From the NCBI RefSeq assembly GCF_011516925.1, contig NZ_WOTG01000011.1, positions 1 to 64,000 of the forward strand: a DNA stretch of 64,000 nucleotides, read 5' to 3'. The translations under genes and the position numbers were made by a program. The notes beneath the pieces were generated by a model. It was given only the letters and a program-made list of their open reading frames with translations, was not told the DNA's origin and did not search any database. This DNA is from Acetobacter fabarum (GTDB taxonomy: Bacteria > Pseudomonadota > Alphaproteobacteria > Acetobacterales > Acetobacteraceae). Shown piece after piece: positions 1 through 10,970 of the stretch; positions within the stretch are counted from its first letter, which is position 1; the number at the start of each line of letters is the position of its first letter.

Positions 1-304
1 CAATCTGCTCAAAACGCAGACCGGATGCCATCGCAAAAACCGTCAATCAAATCGCCAAAAGCCAGAAATTACCCGCCAAGCACATCAATCAACGGTTCTT
101 CGATCCCTCCACCTGAAAGGCATTGCAGAAGCAGCCTCCGAACAGGCTACGGCTTTGCAGGAAGTCAATAATGCAGTTTCCACCATTGATCAGGGCACTC
201 GCCAGAACGCGGCAATGGTGGAAGAAACCTCAGCAGCAAGCTCCGGCATGGCACAACAGGCCCGCCAGCTTAAAGGATTGCTGAACGAATTTACGCTGGC
301 GTAA
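1..304 (+). pseudogene. C-terminal remnant of a methyl-accepting chemotaxis protein
   Basis: The last ~60 codons read as the end of a chemoreceptor signalling domain (GIAEAASEQATALQEVN, then QNAAMVEETSAASS) and stop at 302-304. Upstream of about base 110 no single frame continues the family. Chemoreceptor-like pieces appear in three frames in turn: QSAQNADRM in frame 1, AIAKTVNQIAKS in frame 3, EITRQAHQST in frame 2. This suggests two small indels and a broken gene. The rest lies left of the window, so sequencing error or a different family architecture cannot be excluded. An intact protein would be a cytoplasmic coiled-coil signalling to CheA/CheW. Confidence 0.6.
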
Positions 305-329
305 TTCGCTCGGCTCTCTGGCTCGCGCC

Positions 330-370
330 AAGGCATCTCATTTACGTAATGAGATGCCTTTTTTATTTTT
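330..370 (+). terminator. Rho-independent terminator
   Basis: A perfect 13-bp stem (AAGGCATCTCATT at 330-342 with its complement at 348-360) and a 5-nt loop are followed by a T-rich tract to 370. It ends the chemoreceptor transcript and abuts the stop codon of the converging barrel gene. Confidence 0.85.
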
Positions 371-1364
371 AGTAAATCATGTTCACCGCAAACTGCGGCG
401 AAACTTTAACACCTGTATTGTGGCCAGCATAATAGATTGCAGAGCCAACAATGACCCCAAAACGAGGGCTCCAGCTATATTCCACAGCAGGCGCGATCTG
501 CCAGTCACCACTGCTGGAGGCAATACGGTCAACATGCTTGCCCGTCGCATTGGTGCCCCATATGCGAGAACCGTTTGCCCAGTCTCGCGCCAGATCCATG
601 GCCAGAACCCACGAATGGTTCAGCCCATATTCCAGAGAAAAGCCAGTCTGCCCACTCATTCCAGGGCGACCACGACCATGGAAGCCGTTGCCAGTGCCAT
701 AACTCGTCACATCTTCCAGATGTGTAGAAGCAAGCGCATGGCGGAACCACCCCCATGTGCGCAAACGCAAGGCATGGCCACCATTTATAACGTAAGTAGA
801 TTGCTCAGTAATGGCCATACGGAACACATAGGCCCCCGTACCACTACTGTCCTGTTTGTGCTGTAGTTTGTTATAATCCCCCGTAGGGAAATACACCCCA
901 GCAAAAAGGTTAAAGGCCGGAATGTATTTTTTAGGATTAGGATCCACAAACCGCCAGACCATATCTACTGGAAAATCGCCGAATTTAGGCCCGGAAGAGT
1001 GACCTTGCCCACGCTCCCAGCCGTAATTAACCACGGTATGTGCCTGAATACTGATATGGTCAGTAATACCGTACTTCCACATGGTGGAGTTGCTAAACGT
1101 CTGTTGCCGTGGATGCTGCGGATGGCTGGTGCCGTCCGACGCAAAGCGGCCAATCGGCTGTGTGTAGCTATAATAGGGTTCAATACCAATAAGACCCGCA
1201 TGCGCTTCTGCCCCGGAAGGGGAGACGAGTGAGCCTGTGTACCACTGCCCATCTGCCGCGCGCGCTGTTCCCATGTAAAAAGTCAGCAGGACCCCGGATG
1301 CAGCAAGCAATTTCTGATAATTTATTGTTGTTCTACCTATCATTTTTATCGTTCTTTGCCGCAC
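369..1364 (-). CDS. Outer-membrane beta-barrel protein, phenol-degradation transporter (SphA/MetA-pathway) type
   Basis: The 331-residue product has an N-terminal signal segment (LLAASGVLLTFYMG) with a likely cleavage near ARA-ADGQW. It continues with alternating aromatic/hydrophobic strands rich in G, W, Y and N and ends in FAVNMIY, an aromatic C-terminus typical of outer-membrane barrels. The pattern resembles the family named after meta-pathway phenol-degradation channels; the substrate cannot be told from sequence. A second Met at residue 8 is an alternative start. It is a single gene facing left, convergent with the chemoreceptor remnant and divergent from aspT. A related barrel lies at 38743-39639. 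Confidence 0.7.
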   Translation of the reverse strand: MRQRTIKMIGRTTINYQKLLAASGVLLTFYMGTARAADGQWYTGSLVSPSGAEAHAGLIGIEPYYSYTQPIGRFASDGTSHPQHPRQQTFSNSTMWKYGITDHISIQAHTVVNYGWERGQGHSSGPKFGDFPVDMVWRFVDPNPKKYIPAFNLFAGVYFPTGDYNKLQHKQDSSGTGAYVFRMAITEQSTYVINGGHALRLRTWGWFRHALASTHLEDVTSYGTGNGFHGRGRPGMSGQTGFSLEYGLNHSWVLAMDLARDWANGSRIWGTNATGKHVDRIASSSGDWQIAPAVEYSWSPRFGVIVGSAIYYAGHNTGVKVSPQFAVNMIY

Positions 1365-1602
1365 TTAATACAGATCATATGGGGGTCGCCCGTATAACAT
1401 CGGCCAACGAAAAAATCCATACAGTATGGAAATAATACCGATTAAAACACGAATATTTACTTTGTAGTCATACCGTAACAATCCGGCATTGAAACTATTG
1501 TTGCCGGTATTATTTGCAATCCCTCAAAGAGTCACTTGACAGCACAGCCTGTCACAACAGAAATGTAGGCTTTGAAAACCAGAGAAGCGAAGTTCCTACT
1601 GC

Positions 1603-3285
1603 ATGGAAATAACGAATTTTGTTAAAACGCTGCTCAATTCATGCCCAGAAATTGCGCTGTTTCTGGCCATTGCAATTGGCTACGCTATAGGAAAAATCCG
1701 CTTTGGTTCCTTCCAGCTTGGTGGGGTAGCTGGATCACTGCTTGCCGCTGTTGCAATCAGTCAAATTGGTATTCACATTGATTCCGGCATTAAGGCCGTG
1801 CTGTTTGCACTCTTTATTTATGCCGTTGGTTTTCAAAGCGGTCCGCAGTTTTTTCGCTCGCTGGGGCGTCAATCCATGCGTGAAGTGCTTATGGCTGTTG
1901 TTCTGGCCGTAAGTGGCCTGCTGACTGTTGTAACCGTTGCCCGTATCTTCCATCTGGACAAAGGGCTGGCTGCTGGCATTGCCGCAGGCGGTCTCACGCA
2001 GTCCGCCATTATTGGAACAGCCAGTTCCGCCTTGGAAAAAATGGGGCTTCCGCTGGCTCAGGTCCAGCAGATGCAGGGGAATGTCGCGGTTGGATACGCG
2101 GTTACCTATATTTTTGGCTCTTTGGGCCCCATTATTCTTTGCGTTAATATTCTGCCTTGGCTCACAAAGCGCGGTATTCGTGAAGACGCCCTGAAGGCCG
2201 AAGCCGCACAGATGGGCGGTGTGCATATTTATGCAGACGGTGAACAATCTGCATTGCCGGAACTGGTCGGGCGTATTTTTACCGTTGCACAAAGCGGACA
2301 AACGGTTAGCCAGATAGAAACACCCGCAGTTACAGTGGAGCAGATACGCCGCAACGGCAGTATCCTCGGTCTTGCGCCAGACACACAGCTTGCCGCAGGG
2401 GATGTTGTCCTGCTCTTTGGGCACCGGGCCGATGTTATTGCTGCCGGGCAGACGCTGGGCAAGGAAATGCGTAATGCAGACGGCATGGATGTCACCATGG
2501 TGCGTCGTGACATTGCCCTGACCAACAAGGCATTTTTTGGCAAGACGATGCCAGAATGTGTGCAGCAACTCGCAGCATCCGCACGGCATGGCGTTTACCT
2601 GATGGGTGTCAGCCGGAACGGAAAGCCCGTTCCCCTGAATGCTGACCTGCGTGCCGTATCGGGCGATATTATCTCGCTCTATGGCACCAGCCAGGATGTA
2701 CAACGCGTTGCAGCCCAGTTGGGGCCAATCCTGACCAGCAGCATAAAAACCGACCTTGTTTTCCATGGCTGCGGCTTGGTTCTGGGCCTGTTGATGGGGC
2801 TGGTGGTTGTGCGTCTGGGTTCTGTTCCCCTGACTTTGGGCAGTGGTGGGGGCGCTTTGCTATCCGGCCTTTTGTTTGGCTGGTACCAAAGCAAACATAG
2901 CACAAAAGGGAATATGCCGGTGGCATCTTCCGCTCTGCTGGTGGACCTTGGCCTTTCCGGCTTTGTTGCGGTCACTGGGTTGCAAACTGGCCAGCAGGCT
3001 GTGGCAACCATTGTCGAGCACGGCGTTACGCTCTTCATGCTCGGGGTTGTTGTAACGCTTGTGCCGCTTGTGCTGACCATGCTGTTCGGCCGTTATGTGC
3101 TGCGTTACGATAATACCGCCATTTTTGCAGGTGCTCTGGCTGGCTCACGCAGTGCCAATCCGGCTTTTGGGGAAGTCCTGAACAAAGCTGGCAATTCTGT
3201 TCCAACAACCCCCTTTGCCATTACTTATGCCGTGGCAAACGTGCTGCTGACCCTGCTCGGGCCTTTGGTTGTTGCTTTTTCCTGA
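1603..3285 (+). CDS. aspT: Aspartate:alanine antiporter AspT
   Basis: The 560-residue inner-membrane protein has two hydrophobic halves, each of about five helices, around a soluble centre (about residues 205-375) with two RCK_C/TrkA-C-like segments (e.g. GDVVLLFG, SGDIISLYG). This is the AAE-transporter layout. AspT exchanges external aspartate for internal alanine. Because decarboxylation of aspartate consumes a proton in the cytoplasm, the cycle builds proton-motive force and raises internal pH. The next gene, 33 bases downstream, encodes that decarboxylase, so the assignment rests on both architecture and operon context. A TTGACA-like element occurs near 1536, but no convincing -10 at standard spacing was seen. 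Confidence 0.9.
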   Translation: MEITNFVKTLLNSCPEIALFLAIAIGYAIGKIRFGSFQLGGVAGSLLAAVAISQIGIHIDSGIKAVLFALFIYAVGFQSGPQFFRSLGRQSMREVLMAVVLAVSGLLTVVTVARIFHLDKGLAAGIAAGGLTQSAIIGTASSALEKMGLPLAQVQQMQGNVAVGYAVTYIFGSLGPIILCVNILPWLTKRGIREDALKAEAAQMGGVHIYADGEQSALPELVGRIFTVAQSGQTVSQIETPAVTVEQIRRNGSILGLAPDTQLAAGDVVLLFGHRADVIAAGQTLGKEMRNADGMDVTMVRRDIALTNKAFFGKTMPECVQQLAASARHGVYLMGVSRNGKPVPLNADLRAVSGDIISLYGTSQDVQRVAAQLGPILTSSIKTDLVFHGCGLVLGLLMGLVVVRLGSVPLTLGSGGGALLSGLLFGWYQSKHSTKGNMPVASSALLVDLGLSGFVAVTGLQTGQQAVATIVEHGVTLFMLGVVVTLVPLVLTMLFGRYVLRYDNTAIFAGALAGSRSANPAFGEVLNKAGNSVPTTPFAITYAVANVLLTLLGPLVVAFS

Positions 3286-4911
<1,626 letters not shown>

Positions 4912-4916
4912 TTCCA

Positions 4917-4952
4917 AATACCTAGAGACGAGATAATTTTTCTCTAGGTATT
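4917..4952 (+). repeat. Inverted repeat after aspD
   Basis: AATACCTAGAG (4917-4927) and its complement (4942-4952) form an 11-bp stem around a 14-nt AT-rich loop directly behind the aspD stop codon. There is no T tract after it. It may protect the mRNA end or act with the stronger terminator just downstream. Confidence 0.55.
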
Positions 4953-4969
4953 GGGAACACGTTTCATAC

Positions 4970-5007
4970 AATAGTGTGGTGCATATTACTGCACCACACT
5001 ATTTTTA
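4970..5007 (+). terminator. Terminator of aspT-aspD
   Basis: A perfect 14-bp stem (4970-4983 with 4990-5003) has a 6-nt loop and is followed by a short T run. It is the likely end of the aspT-aspD transcript. Confidence 0.85.
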
Positions 5008-5370
5008 TATCCGCTATCCATCGCCCGCTCTACCAATGAATAATCTGATGGCTGGCTCCTTCCATCCCCCCACCTCATGAAGAGCAGGGAAGTCGCTTCT
5101 GGGATTGCAGTGCCATTGTGCAGATTAAGTATAATTTAAAAATATCCCGCCATATATCTATATACTTATAAATATAGATAACTGTTGCATTTTGCCCACT
5201 TCGGGGTCGGTTGGCACGTTTCGTGCTTGCAATTGTGCCACACTCCCCGGCATTTATGCATAAAAGCACGAATATCTGGCCGTACAGCACGCCAATGTGA
5301 TCCTGATCAATGCTTTAATTTGCAAAGTATATATACAGGTTCATTATTACTATTTCTTTACAAAACCGGG
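5008..5370 (+). promoter_or_regulatory. Intergenic control region of the formate dehydrogenase operon with FNR-type box
   Basis: No gene is supported here. At 5297-5310 GTGAT-CCTG-ATCAA matches the FNR/CRP-family consensus TTGAT-N4-ATCAA with one mismatch. A TATATA element lies around 5328-5333, so a start near 5341 would put the box close to -40, a normal activator position. This suggests oxygen- or redox-linked control by an FNR-type regulator (inference). The AT-rich stretch 5130-5185 may hold further promoter elements. Confidence 0.55.
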
Positions 5371-8300
5371 ATGGTTCAGATGGCTCTGGGGCGCAGAGAG
5401 TTTTTAAAAAGTGCAGGAACGTGCGTGGGGGGAGCCAGCGCCATTGCCCTTGGTTTCGCCCCACCACAGGCTTTTGCGCAGGAAACGCGGCAGTACAAGC
5501 TGCTACGTGCAAAGGAAACACGGAACAACTGCACATATTGTTCGGTTGGCTGTGGGCTGCTCATGTATTCTCTGGGTGACGGTGCCAAAAACGCCAAGCC
5601 CAGCATCTTCCATATCGAAGGCGACCCAGACCATCCTGTAAGCCGTGGTTCGCTATGCCCCAAAGGGGCTGGGCTCGTGGATTTCATTCACAGCGAAGGC
5701 CGTCTGCATTATCCTTCCTATCGTGCCCCCGGCAGCAAGGAATGGACCCGGATCAGCTGGGAAGAGGCTACGGACCGTATTGCCCGCCTGCTCAAGGATG
5801 ATCGTGACAAGAACTTCATAGCGAAGAACGAAAAAGGCGAAACCGTTAACCGTTGGCTCACAACGGGTATGCTGGCGTCTTCCGCCGCCAGCAACGAAAC
5901 CGGTCTGCTGGATTTCAAATTCGCCCGATCCATGGGTATGCTGGCTCTGGACTGTCAGGCCCGCCTATGCCACGGCCCCACCGTTTCTGCCCTTGGTCCA
6001 ACCCTTGGCCGCGGTGCCATGACCAACAACTGGGTGGATATTAAAAACGCCAACGTTGTGCTGATCATGGGCGGCAACCCGGCCGAAGCGCACCCGGTTG
6101 GCTTTAAATGGGTCATGGAAGCCAAAATCCGCAACGGCGCCAAGGTTATGGTGGTGGACCCCCGGTTCAACCGCAGTGCAGCCGTAGCAGACTTTTATGC
6201 CCCCATCCGCGCAGGTTCGGACGGCGCATTTTTGCTGGGGGTGATCAACTACCTGCTCACCCATGACCAGATCCAGCATGAGTATGTGAAGTCCTACACC
6301 AATGCATCGTTTGTGGTGCGTGAGGACTTCAGCTTCCATGAAGGGCTGTTTAGCGGTTACGACGCTGAAAAGCGGAGCTACGATAAGTCTTCCTGGGCCT
6401 ATGAGCGTGACGCGCAAGGGTATGCCGTTACCGACCCAACGTTGCAGAACCCGCGTTGTGTCATCAACCTGCTACGCGAGCACGCCGCACGCTATACACC
6501 CGATGTGGTAACGCAGATTACCGGCACGCCAGAAAAAGACTTCCTGCATGTCTGCGAAACCCTTGCAGCGACCAGCGCACCGGACCTGACGTCAACCATC
6601 CTGTTCGCACTGGGCTGGACACACCACACCAACGGCACGCAGATCATCCGCACCGCCGCCATGATTCAGCTTCTGCTTGGTAATGTTGGCATGCCCGGTG
6701 GTGGCCTCAATGCCCTGCGCGGACATTCCAACATCCAGGGTTATACCGACCTCGGGCTGCTGTCGCTCCGCCTGCCGGGTTATATGAACCTGCCCAAGGA
6801 CAGCCAGCAGACGCTGGATACCTACCTGCAAGCCGTAACCCCCCATGCGGACGAACCGGGGCAGGTCAATTACTGGCACAATACGCCCAAATTCTTTGTC
6901 AGCCTGATGAAAACCCTGTGGGGTGACCACGCAACGCCCACAAACAACTGGGGTTATGACTGGCTGCCAAAATGGGACCGCAGCTACGATATGCTGGCCT
7001 ATTTTGAAATGATGCATCAGGGCAAGGTTAACGGTTACATTGCGCAGGGCTTTAACCCCCTTGCCGCCATGCCGGATAAAAACCGCATGCGTGATGCGCT
7101 TTCCAAACTCCGGTTCCTGATCACCATGGACCCGCTGGATACGGAAACAGCCAACTTCTGGCAGAATGAAGGCACCTTTAATGATGTGAAGCCTGAGGAC
7201 ATCCAGACGGAAGTCTTCAGGCTGCCTGCATCCTGCTTTGCGGAGGAAAACGGGTCTATCGTCAATTCTGCGCGCTGGTTGCAATGGCACTACGAAGGCG
7301 CCAGACCACCGGGCGATGCGTGGAACGATGGCCGTATTATCGGCACCATTTTTACCAAGCTCCGGGCGCTGTATGCCAAGGAAGGCGGCATAAGCCCCGA
7401 ACCTGTCCTGAATATGCAGTGGAACTATCAGGACCCTGAAGACCCAACGCCTGAAGAAGTCGCCAAGGAAGCCAATGGCTACGCACTGGCCGACATAACG
7501 GACGACAAGGGGCGGGTTGTTGTGCGCAGGGGCGAACTGCTACCTGATTTTTCGGTCATGAAAGATGACGGCACCACAGCCAGCTACTGCTGGATTTTTG
7601 CCGGCTCCTGGACCGAAGCAGGGAACCAGATGGCCCGGCGCGACAATACCGATACAGGTCTGGGCACCACGCCCGGCTGGGCATGGGCATGGCCTGCCAA
7701 CCGCCGTATCCTGTATAACCGCGCTTCGCTTGACGTACAGGGGCGTCCATGGGACCCCAAGCGGCAGATTATTGCCTGGGACGGGCAGCGCTGGGGGGGA
7801 GGCGATGTGCCGGATTACCCCGTCACGTCTCCACCCAATAGCGGTGTTGGGCCGTTTATCATGCACAGTGAAGGCGTTGGCCTCTTGTTTGCCGGTGGTG
7901 ACAAGCTGGTTGATGGGCCATTCCCGGAACATTACGAACCAACCGAAACCCCGGTTCTGTCCTCTGCGCTGGGTAAAACCACGCTTCGCAACCCGGCGGC
8001 ACGCTTTTATGCGGACGAAAAGCCCCGTATGGGTGACCCGGCCCAGTACCCGTATGTGGCCACGACATACTCCATTACGGAGCTGTTCCGGCACTGGACA
8101 AAACACTCCAGACTGAATGCCATCATGCAGCCTGAACAGTTTGTGGAAATTGGAGACAAACTGGCAGGCAAGCTTGGCATTGCGGCGGGCGATATGGTGC
8201 GCGTTTCCTCCCACCGGGGGTATATCGAGGCCAAAGCCGTGGTCACAAAAAGACTCAAGCGCCTGAGTGTTATGGGCAAGGATCTGGATCAGGTCGGTGT

Positions 8301-8433
8301 GCCTTGCCACTGGGGCTTCAAGGGCGCGACCCAAAAGGGGTATCTGGCAAACACGCTTACTCCGGCCATTGGGGATGCCAACTCCCAGACGCCTGAATTT
8401 AAAGCTTTTCTTGTTAATGTTGAGAAAGTCTGA
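5371..8433 (+). CDS. fdnG: Formate dehydrogenase major subunit, respiratory FDH-N/O type (Cys form)
   Basis: This catalytic bis-MGD molybdenum (or tungsten) subunit oxidises formate to CO2. The ATG at 5371 is chosen because a twin-arginine signal (GRREFLKSAG, then a hydrophobic stretch ending AFA-QE) follows directly; the open frame runs further upstream but that part is not protein-like. From this start the product has 1020 residues. C54, C57, C61 and C96 bind a [4Fe-4S] cluster. The active-site segment CQARLCHGPTVSALG has Cys200 where Escherichia coli FdnG has selenocysteine, followed by the conserved His201. The enzyme is probably exported folded by Tat and faces the periplasm with FdnH and FdnI. 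Confidence 0.93.
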   Translation: MVQMALGRREFLKSAGTCVGGASAIALGFAPPQAFAQETRQYKLLRAKETRNNCTYCSVGCGLLMYSLGDGAKNAKPSIFHIEGDPDHPVSRGSLCPKGAGLVDFIHSEGRLHYPSYRAPGSKEWTRISWEEATDRIARLLKDDRDKNFIAKNEKGETVNRWLTTGMLASSAASNETGLLDFKFARSMGMLALDCQARLCHGPTVSALGPTLGRGAMTNNWVDIKNANVVLIMGGNPAEAHPVGFKWVMEAKIRNGAKVMVVDPRFNRSAAVADFYAPIRAGSDGAFLLGVINYLLTHDQIQHEYVKSYTNASFVVREDFSFHEGLFSGYDAEKRSYDKSSWAYERDAQGYAVTDPTLQNPRCVINLLREHAARYTPDVVTQITGTPEKDFLHVCETLAATSAPDLTSTILFALGWTHHTNGTQIIRTAAMIQLLLGNVGMPGGGLNALRGHSNIQGYTDLGLLSLRLPGYMNLPKDSQQTLDTYLQAVTPHADEPGQVNYWHNTPKFFVSLMKTLWGDHATPTNNWGYDWLPKWDRSYDMLAYFEMMHQGKVNGYIAQGFNPLAAMPDKNRMRDALSKLRFLITMDPLDTETANFWQNEGTFNDVKPEDIQTEVFRLPASCFAEENGSIVNSARWLQWHYEGARPPGDAWNDGRIIGTIFTKLRALYAKEGGISPEPVLNMQWNYQDPEDPTPEEVAKEANGYALADITDDKGRVVVRRGELLPDFSVMKDDGTTASYCWIFAGSWTEAGNQMARRDNTDTGLGTTPGWAWAWPANRRILYNRASLDVQGRPWDPKRQIIAWDGQRWGGGDVPDYPVTSPPNSGVGPFIMHSEGVGLLFAGGDKLVDGPFPEHYEPTETPVLSSALGKTTLRNPAARFYADEKPRMGDPAQYPYVATTYSITELFRHWTKHSRLNAIMQPEQFVEIGDKLAGKLGIAAGDMVRVSSHRGYIEAKAVVTKRLKRLSVMGKDLDQVGVPCHWGFKGATQKGYLANTLTPAIGDANSQTPEFKAFLVNVEKV

Positions 8434-8442
8434 GGTGCGCTG

Positions 8443-9378
8443 ATGGGTATGCAGTCACAAGACATTATCCGCCGCTCCGCCACCAACGGACTGACGCCGC
8501 TGCCACAGGCCCGCAGTCATGAACAGGAAGTGGCCAAGCTGATTGACGTCTCCCTTTGCACCGGGTGCAAGGGGTGTCAGGTCGCCTGTTCGGAATGGAA
8601 TGACCTGCGGGACGAGGTCGGGCACAACGTGGGGGTGTACGACAACCCTGCCAACCTGACACCGGAAACTTGGACCGTTATCCGCTTTGATGAACGTGAG
8701 GATGAAGCGGGCAAACTGGAATGGCTGTTACGCAAGGAAGGCTGCATGCACTGCGCCGAGCCGGGCTGCCTGAAGGCATGCCCGAGCCCAGGTGCCATTT
8801 TGCAGTTTGCCAACGGCATTGTGGATTTTCAGTCCGAACAGTGCATTGGCTGCGGTTACTGCGTTGCGGGCTGTCCGTTTGATATTCCCCGCATCAGCAA
8901 AAAAGACAACCGGGCCTACAAGTGCACTCTCTGCGCCGACCGGGTTGCCGTGGGGCAGGAGCCTGCCTGCGTTAAAACCTGCCCGACTGGTGCAATCTCC
9001 TTTGGCTCCAAAGCCGAGATGATCGACCTTGCGGACACTCGGGTGGAAGAACTCAAAGGGCGTGGCCATGAAGGCGCAGGGCTTTACGACCCCGCCGGTG
9101 TGGGGGGCACGCATGTTATGTATGTTCTCACCCATGCGGACCAGCCCAGCCTGTACCACCGCCTGCCAGATGACCCGCATATCAGCCCCGTTGTCCGTGG
9201 CTGGAAAGAGTGGCTTAAACCCGTAGGCGCGCTTGGGTTTATTGCAACTCTGGCCGGGGCTTTTGCCCACTATATGGGCGTTGGTGCCAACACGACTGAC
9301 GAAACACCGCCAGCTGAGCCAGAAAAAGAACTGGAAGATGCAGGGCAGGGCCCGAACGACAACGGGAGGGATGCATAA
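8443..9378 (+). CDS. fdnH: Formate dehydrogenase iron-sulfur subunit
   Basis: The 311-residue electron-transfer subunit has four ferredoxin-type cysteine clusters: [11 protein letters not shown] near residue 34, [13 protein letters not shown] near 102, [11 protein letters not shown] near 132 and CTLCADR...CVKTC around 158. These carry electrons from the molybdenum subunit to the cytochrome b subunit. A single C-terminal membrane anchor ([19 protein letters not shown], about residues 253-271) is followed by an acidic tail. The gene starts 9 bases after fdnG, with GAGGTG ahead of the ATG, and its stop overlaps the fdnI start by one base. Confidence 0.92.
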   Translation: MGMQSQDIIRRSATNGLTPLPQARSHEQEVAKLIDVSLCTGCKGCQVACSEWNDLRDEVGHNVGVYDNPANLTPETWTVIRFDEREDEAGKLEWLLRKEGCMHCAEPGCLKACPSPGAILQFANGIVDFQSEQCIGCGYCVAGCPFDIPRISKKDNRAYKCTLCADRVAVGQEPACVKTCPTGAISFGSKAEMIDLADTRVEELKGRGHEGAGLYDPAGVGGTHVMYVLTHADQPSLYHRLPDDPHISPVVRGWKEWLKPVGALGFIATLAGAFAHYMGVGANTTDETPPAEPEKELEDAGQGPNDNGRDA

Positions 9379-10031
9379 TGGACAACAGCAATCTGGTCTT
9401 ACGTACCAAGCTTATTGACCGCCTGTTCCACTGGAGCATGGTGTCGTGCTTTATGCTGGTCGCTCTTTCAGGGCTGTCCTGGTTCTTCCCGAGCCTGAAC
9501 TGGCTGGGTTATGTGCTTGGCCCGCCACAGCTTGCCCGTGTGCTGCATCCCTTTTTAGGCATTGCCGTTTTTGGGTTGCTTATGTGCATGTTTGTCCGCT
9601 TTGTGCACCACAACCTTTTTGTGCGCACGGACCTGACATGGTTCAAGCATATTGTGGATGTGCTGTTGAACAAGCACGGGCAAAAACTCCAGATCGGCAA
9701 ATACAATGCGGGGCAGAAGATCCTGTTCTGGGGCATTATGTCCTTGATCAGTCTGCTGTTTGTTAGCGGTTTGATGATCTGGCGGGCGTACTTTGCCGCT
9801 CTGTTTCCCATCCCTGTTCTCCGCCTTGCACTTCTGGCGCATTCCGTTGCCGGGCTGGCACTTATCCTGCTGGTTATCGGGCATATTTACATGGGCATCT
9901 GGGTGCGTGGCTCCATTGGCGGCATGATCAGTGGCTATGTCTCACGCGCATGGGCCCGGCAGCATCATGACCGCTGGTATGAAGAAGAAGTCGCGCCGAC
10001 CAAACCCCTGCCATCCAAAAGGCATGGCTGA
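9378..10031 (+). CDS. fdnI: Formate dehydrogenase cytochrome b556 subunit
   Basis: The 217-residue membrane protein has four hydrophobic helices and histidines suited to two b haems (DRLFHWSM near the N-terminus, ARVLHPFLGI, and LALLAHSVAGLALILLVIGHIYMG near the end). It anchors FdnGH and passes electrons to quinone. Its start overlaps the fdnH stop and its stop overlaps the fdhE start (TGATG), so translation of fdnHI-fdhE is probably coupled. Confidence 0.92.
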   Translation: MDNSNLVLRTKLIDRLFHWSMVSCFMLVALSGLSWFFPSLNWLGYVLGPPQLARVLHPFLGIAVFGLLMCMFVRFVHHNLFVRTDLTWFKHIVDVLLNKHGQKLQIGKYNAGQKILFWGIMSLISLLFVSGLMIWRAYFAALFPIPVLRLALLAHSVAGLALILLVIGHIYMGIWVRGSIGGMISGYVSRAWARQHHDRWYEEEVAPTKPLPSKRHG

Positions 10032-10951
10032 TGCTGAGCAGTTCAGATATTGTCGCTCCGGATAAACGCACCCCCGGGGTTGTGGCGATTGATCCAGCCA
10101 TTTACCCCATGCTGGACAAGCTTTATGCCCGCCGTATTGAACGGCTGAAGGCACAGGCTCTTTTGCAGGGCGAGAACGGAGAGTATTTTCGTTTTCTAAC
10201 GCATCTGGTGCAGGCCCAGCAGGATAGTCTTGCGCAAGCACCTCTTGAGCAAGCTGATGTAGAGGCCATTCACAACCTGCTCAAACAGGGCATTTCCGAC
10301 ACAACACAACTCGAACACAGCCTTGGCAACATACAGTGCTGGCAGGCTGCCTACGCAACACTCGCGACACAGCTTGCACCCATGCTTCCGCAAAAAGTGG
10401 CTCAGGCACTTGGCACTCTGTCTGCTGACAAAACGGAGCTTGTCAAAGCCGCCACGCACCTTTTGCAGGCCGATTATGCACAGGTTGATGCCGGTGTTGC
10501 CGTTGTGCTGTGGGCAGCCCTTTCTACCTGCTGGGCGCAGGCTGTCGCGCGCAAGCAAGGGGAGGGCATTACACAACCTCTGGCGCATGCCACACACTGC
10601 CCATGCTGCCATGCCCCACCGGTTGCCAGCCTTGTTATGGGCGGCGCGCGCGAAGGGTTACGCTACCTGCAATGCAGCCTGTGCGAAGTACGCTGGCACC
10701 GGGTCCGAGCTGTTTGTGTAGCCTGTGACGCCAGCGGGCAGATAGATCACTGGATGCTGGATGATGCAAAATCTGCTATCCAGATCGAAACCTGCGGGGA
10801 CTGCAAAAGCTACATTAAAACGCTCCGTCTGGATTATGACCCGGAACAGGAAGCCGTGGCTGATGATCTGGGGAGCCTGCTGCTGGACAGTGCTATGGAA
10901 ACAGAAGGCTTTATGCGTGTAGGTATTAACCCGTTCTCCTTCCCTGCATAA
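10031..10951 (+). CDS. fdhE: Formate dehydrogenase accessory protein FdhE
   Basis: The 306-residue cytoplasmic assembly factor has a largely helical N-terminal half. The C-terminal half is rubredoxin-like with paired cysteines: CPCCHAPP, CSLCEVRW, CVACDASG and CGDC. FdhE binds the Tat-exported catalytic subunit and iron before export. Its presence beside fdnGHI supports assignment to the Tat-exported, membrane-bound class rather than the cytoplasmic NAD-linked one. It overlaps fdnI by one base. Confidence 0.9.
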   Translation: MLSSSDIVAPDKRTPGVVAIDPAIYPMLDKLYARRIERLKAQALLQGENGEYFRFLTHLVQAQQDSLAQAPLEQADVEAIHNLLKQGISDTTQLEHSLGNIQCWQAAYATLATQLAPMLPQKVAQALGTLSADKTELVKAATHLLQADYAQVDAGVAVVLWAALSTCWAQAVARKQGEGITQPLAHATHCPCCHAPPVASLVMGGAREGLRYLQCSLCEVRWHRVRAVCVACDASGQIDHWMLDDAKSAIQIETCGDCKSYIKTLRLDYDPEQEAVADDLGSLLLDSAMETEGFMRVGINPFSFPA

Positions 10952-10970
10952 CAACGTTACGGACTGTCGC

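Noticed and set aside
1735-2766. Long open frame on the minus strand inside aspT
   Set aside because: It is antisense to a clearly conserved transporter; its composition (many Cys, His and Asn) shows no family resemblance.
5212-5227. Sigma-54-like promoter TGGCACG-N4-GTGC before fdnG
   Set aside because: The -12 element has GTGC instead of TTGC and lies about 145 bases from the start codon. An FNR-type box with a fitting -10 lies much closer, and no enhancer-binding activator is encoded nearby.
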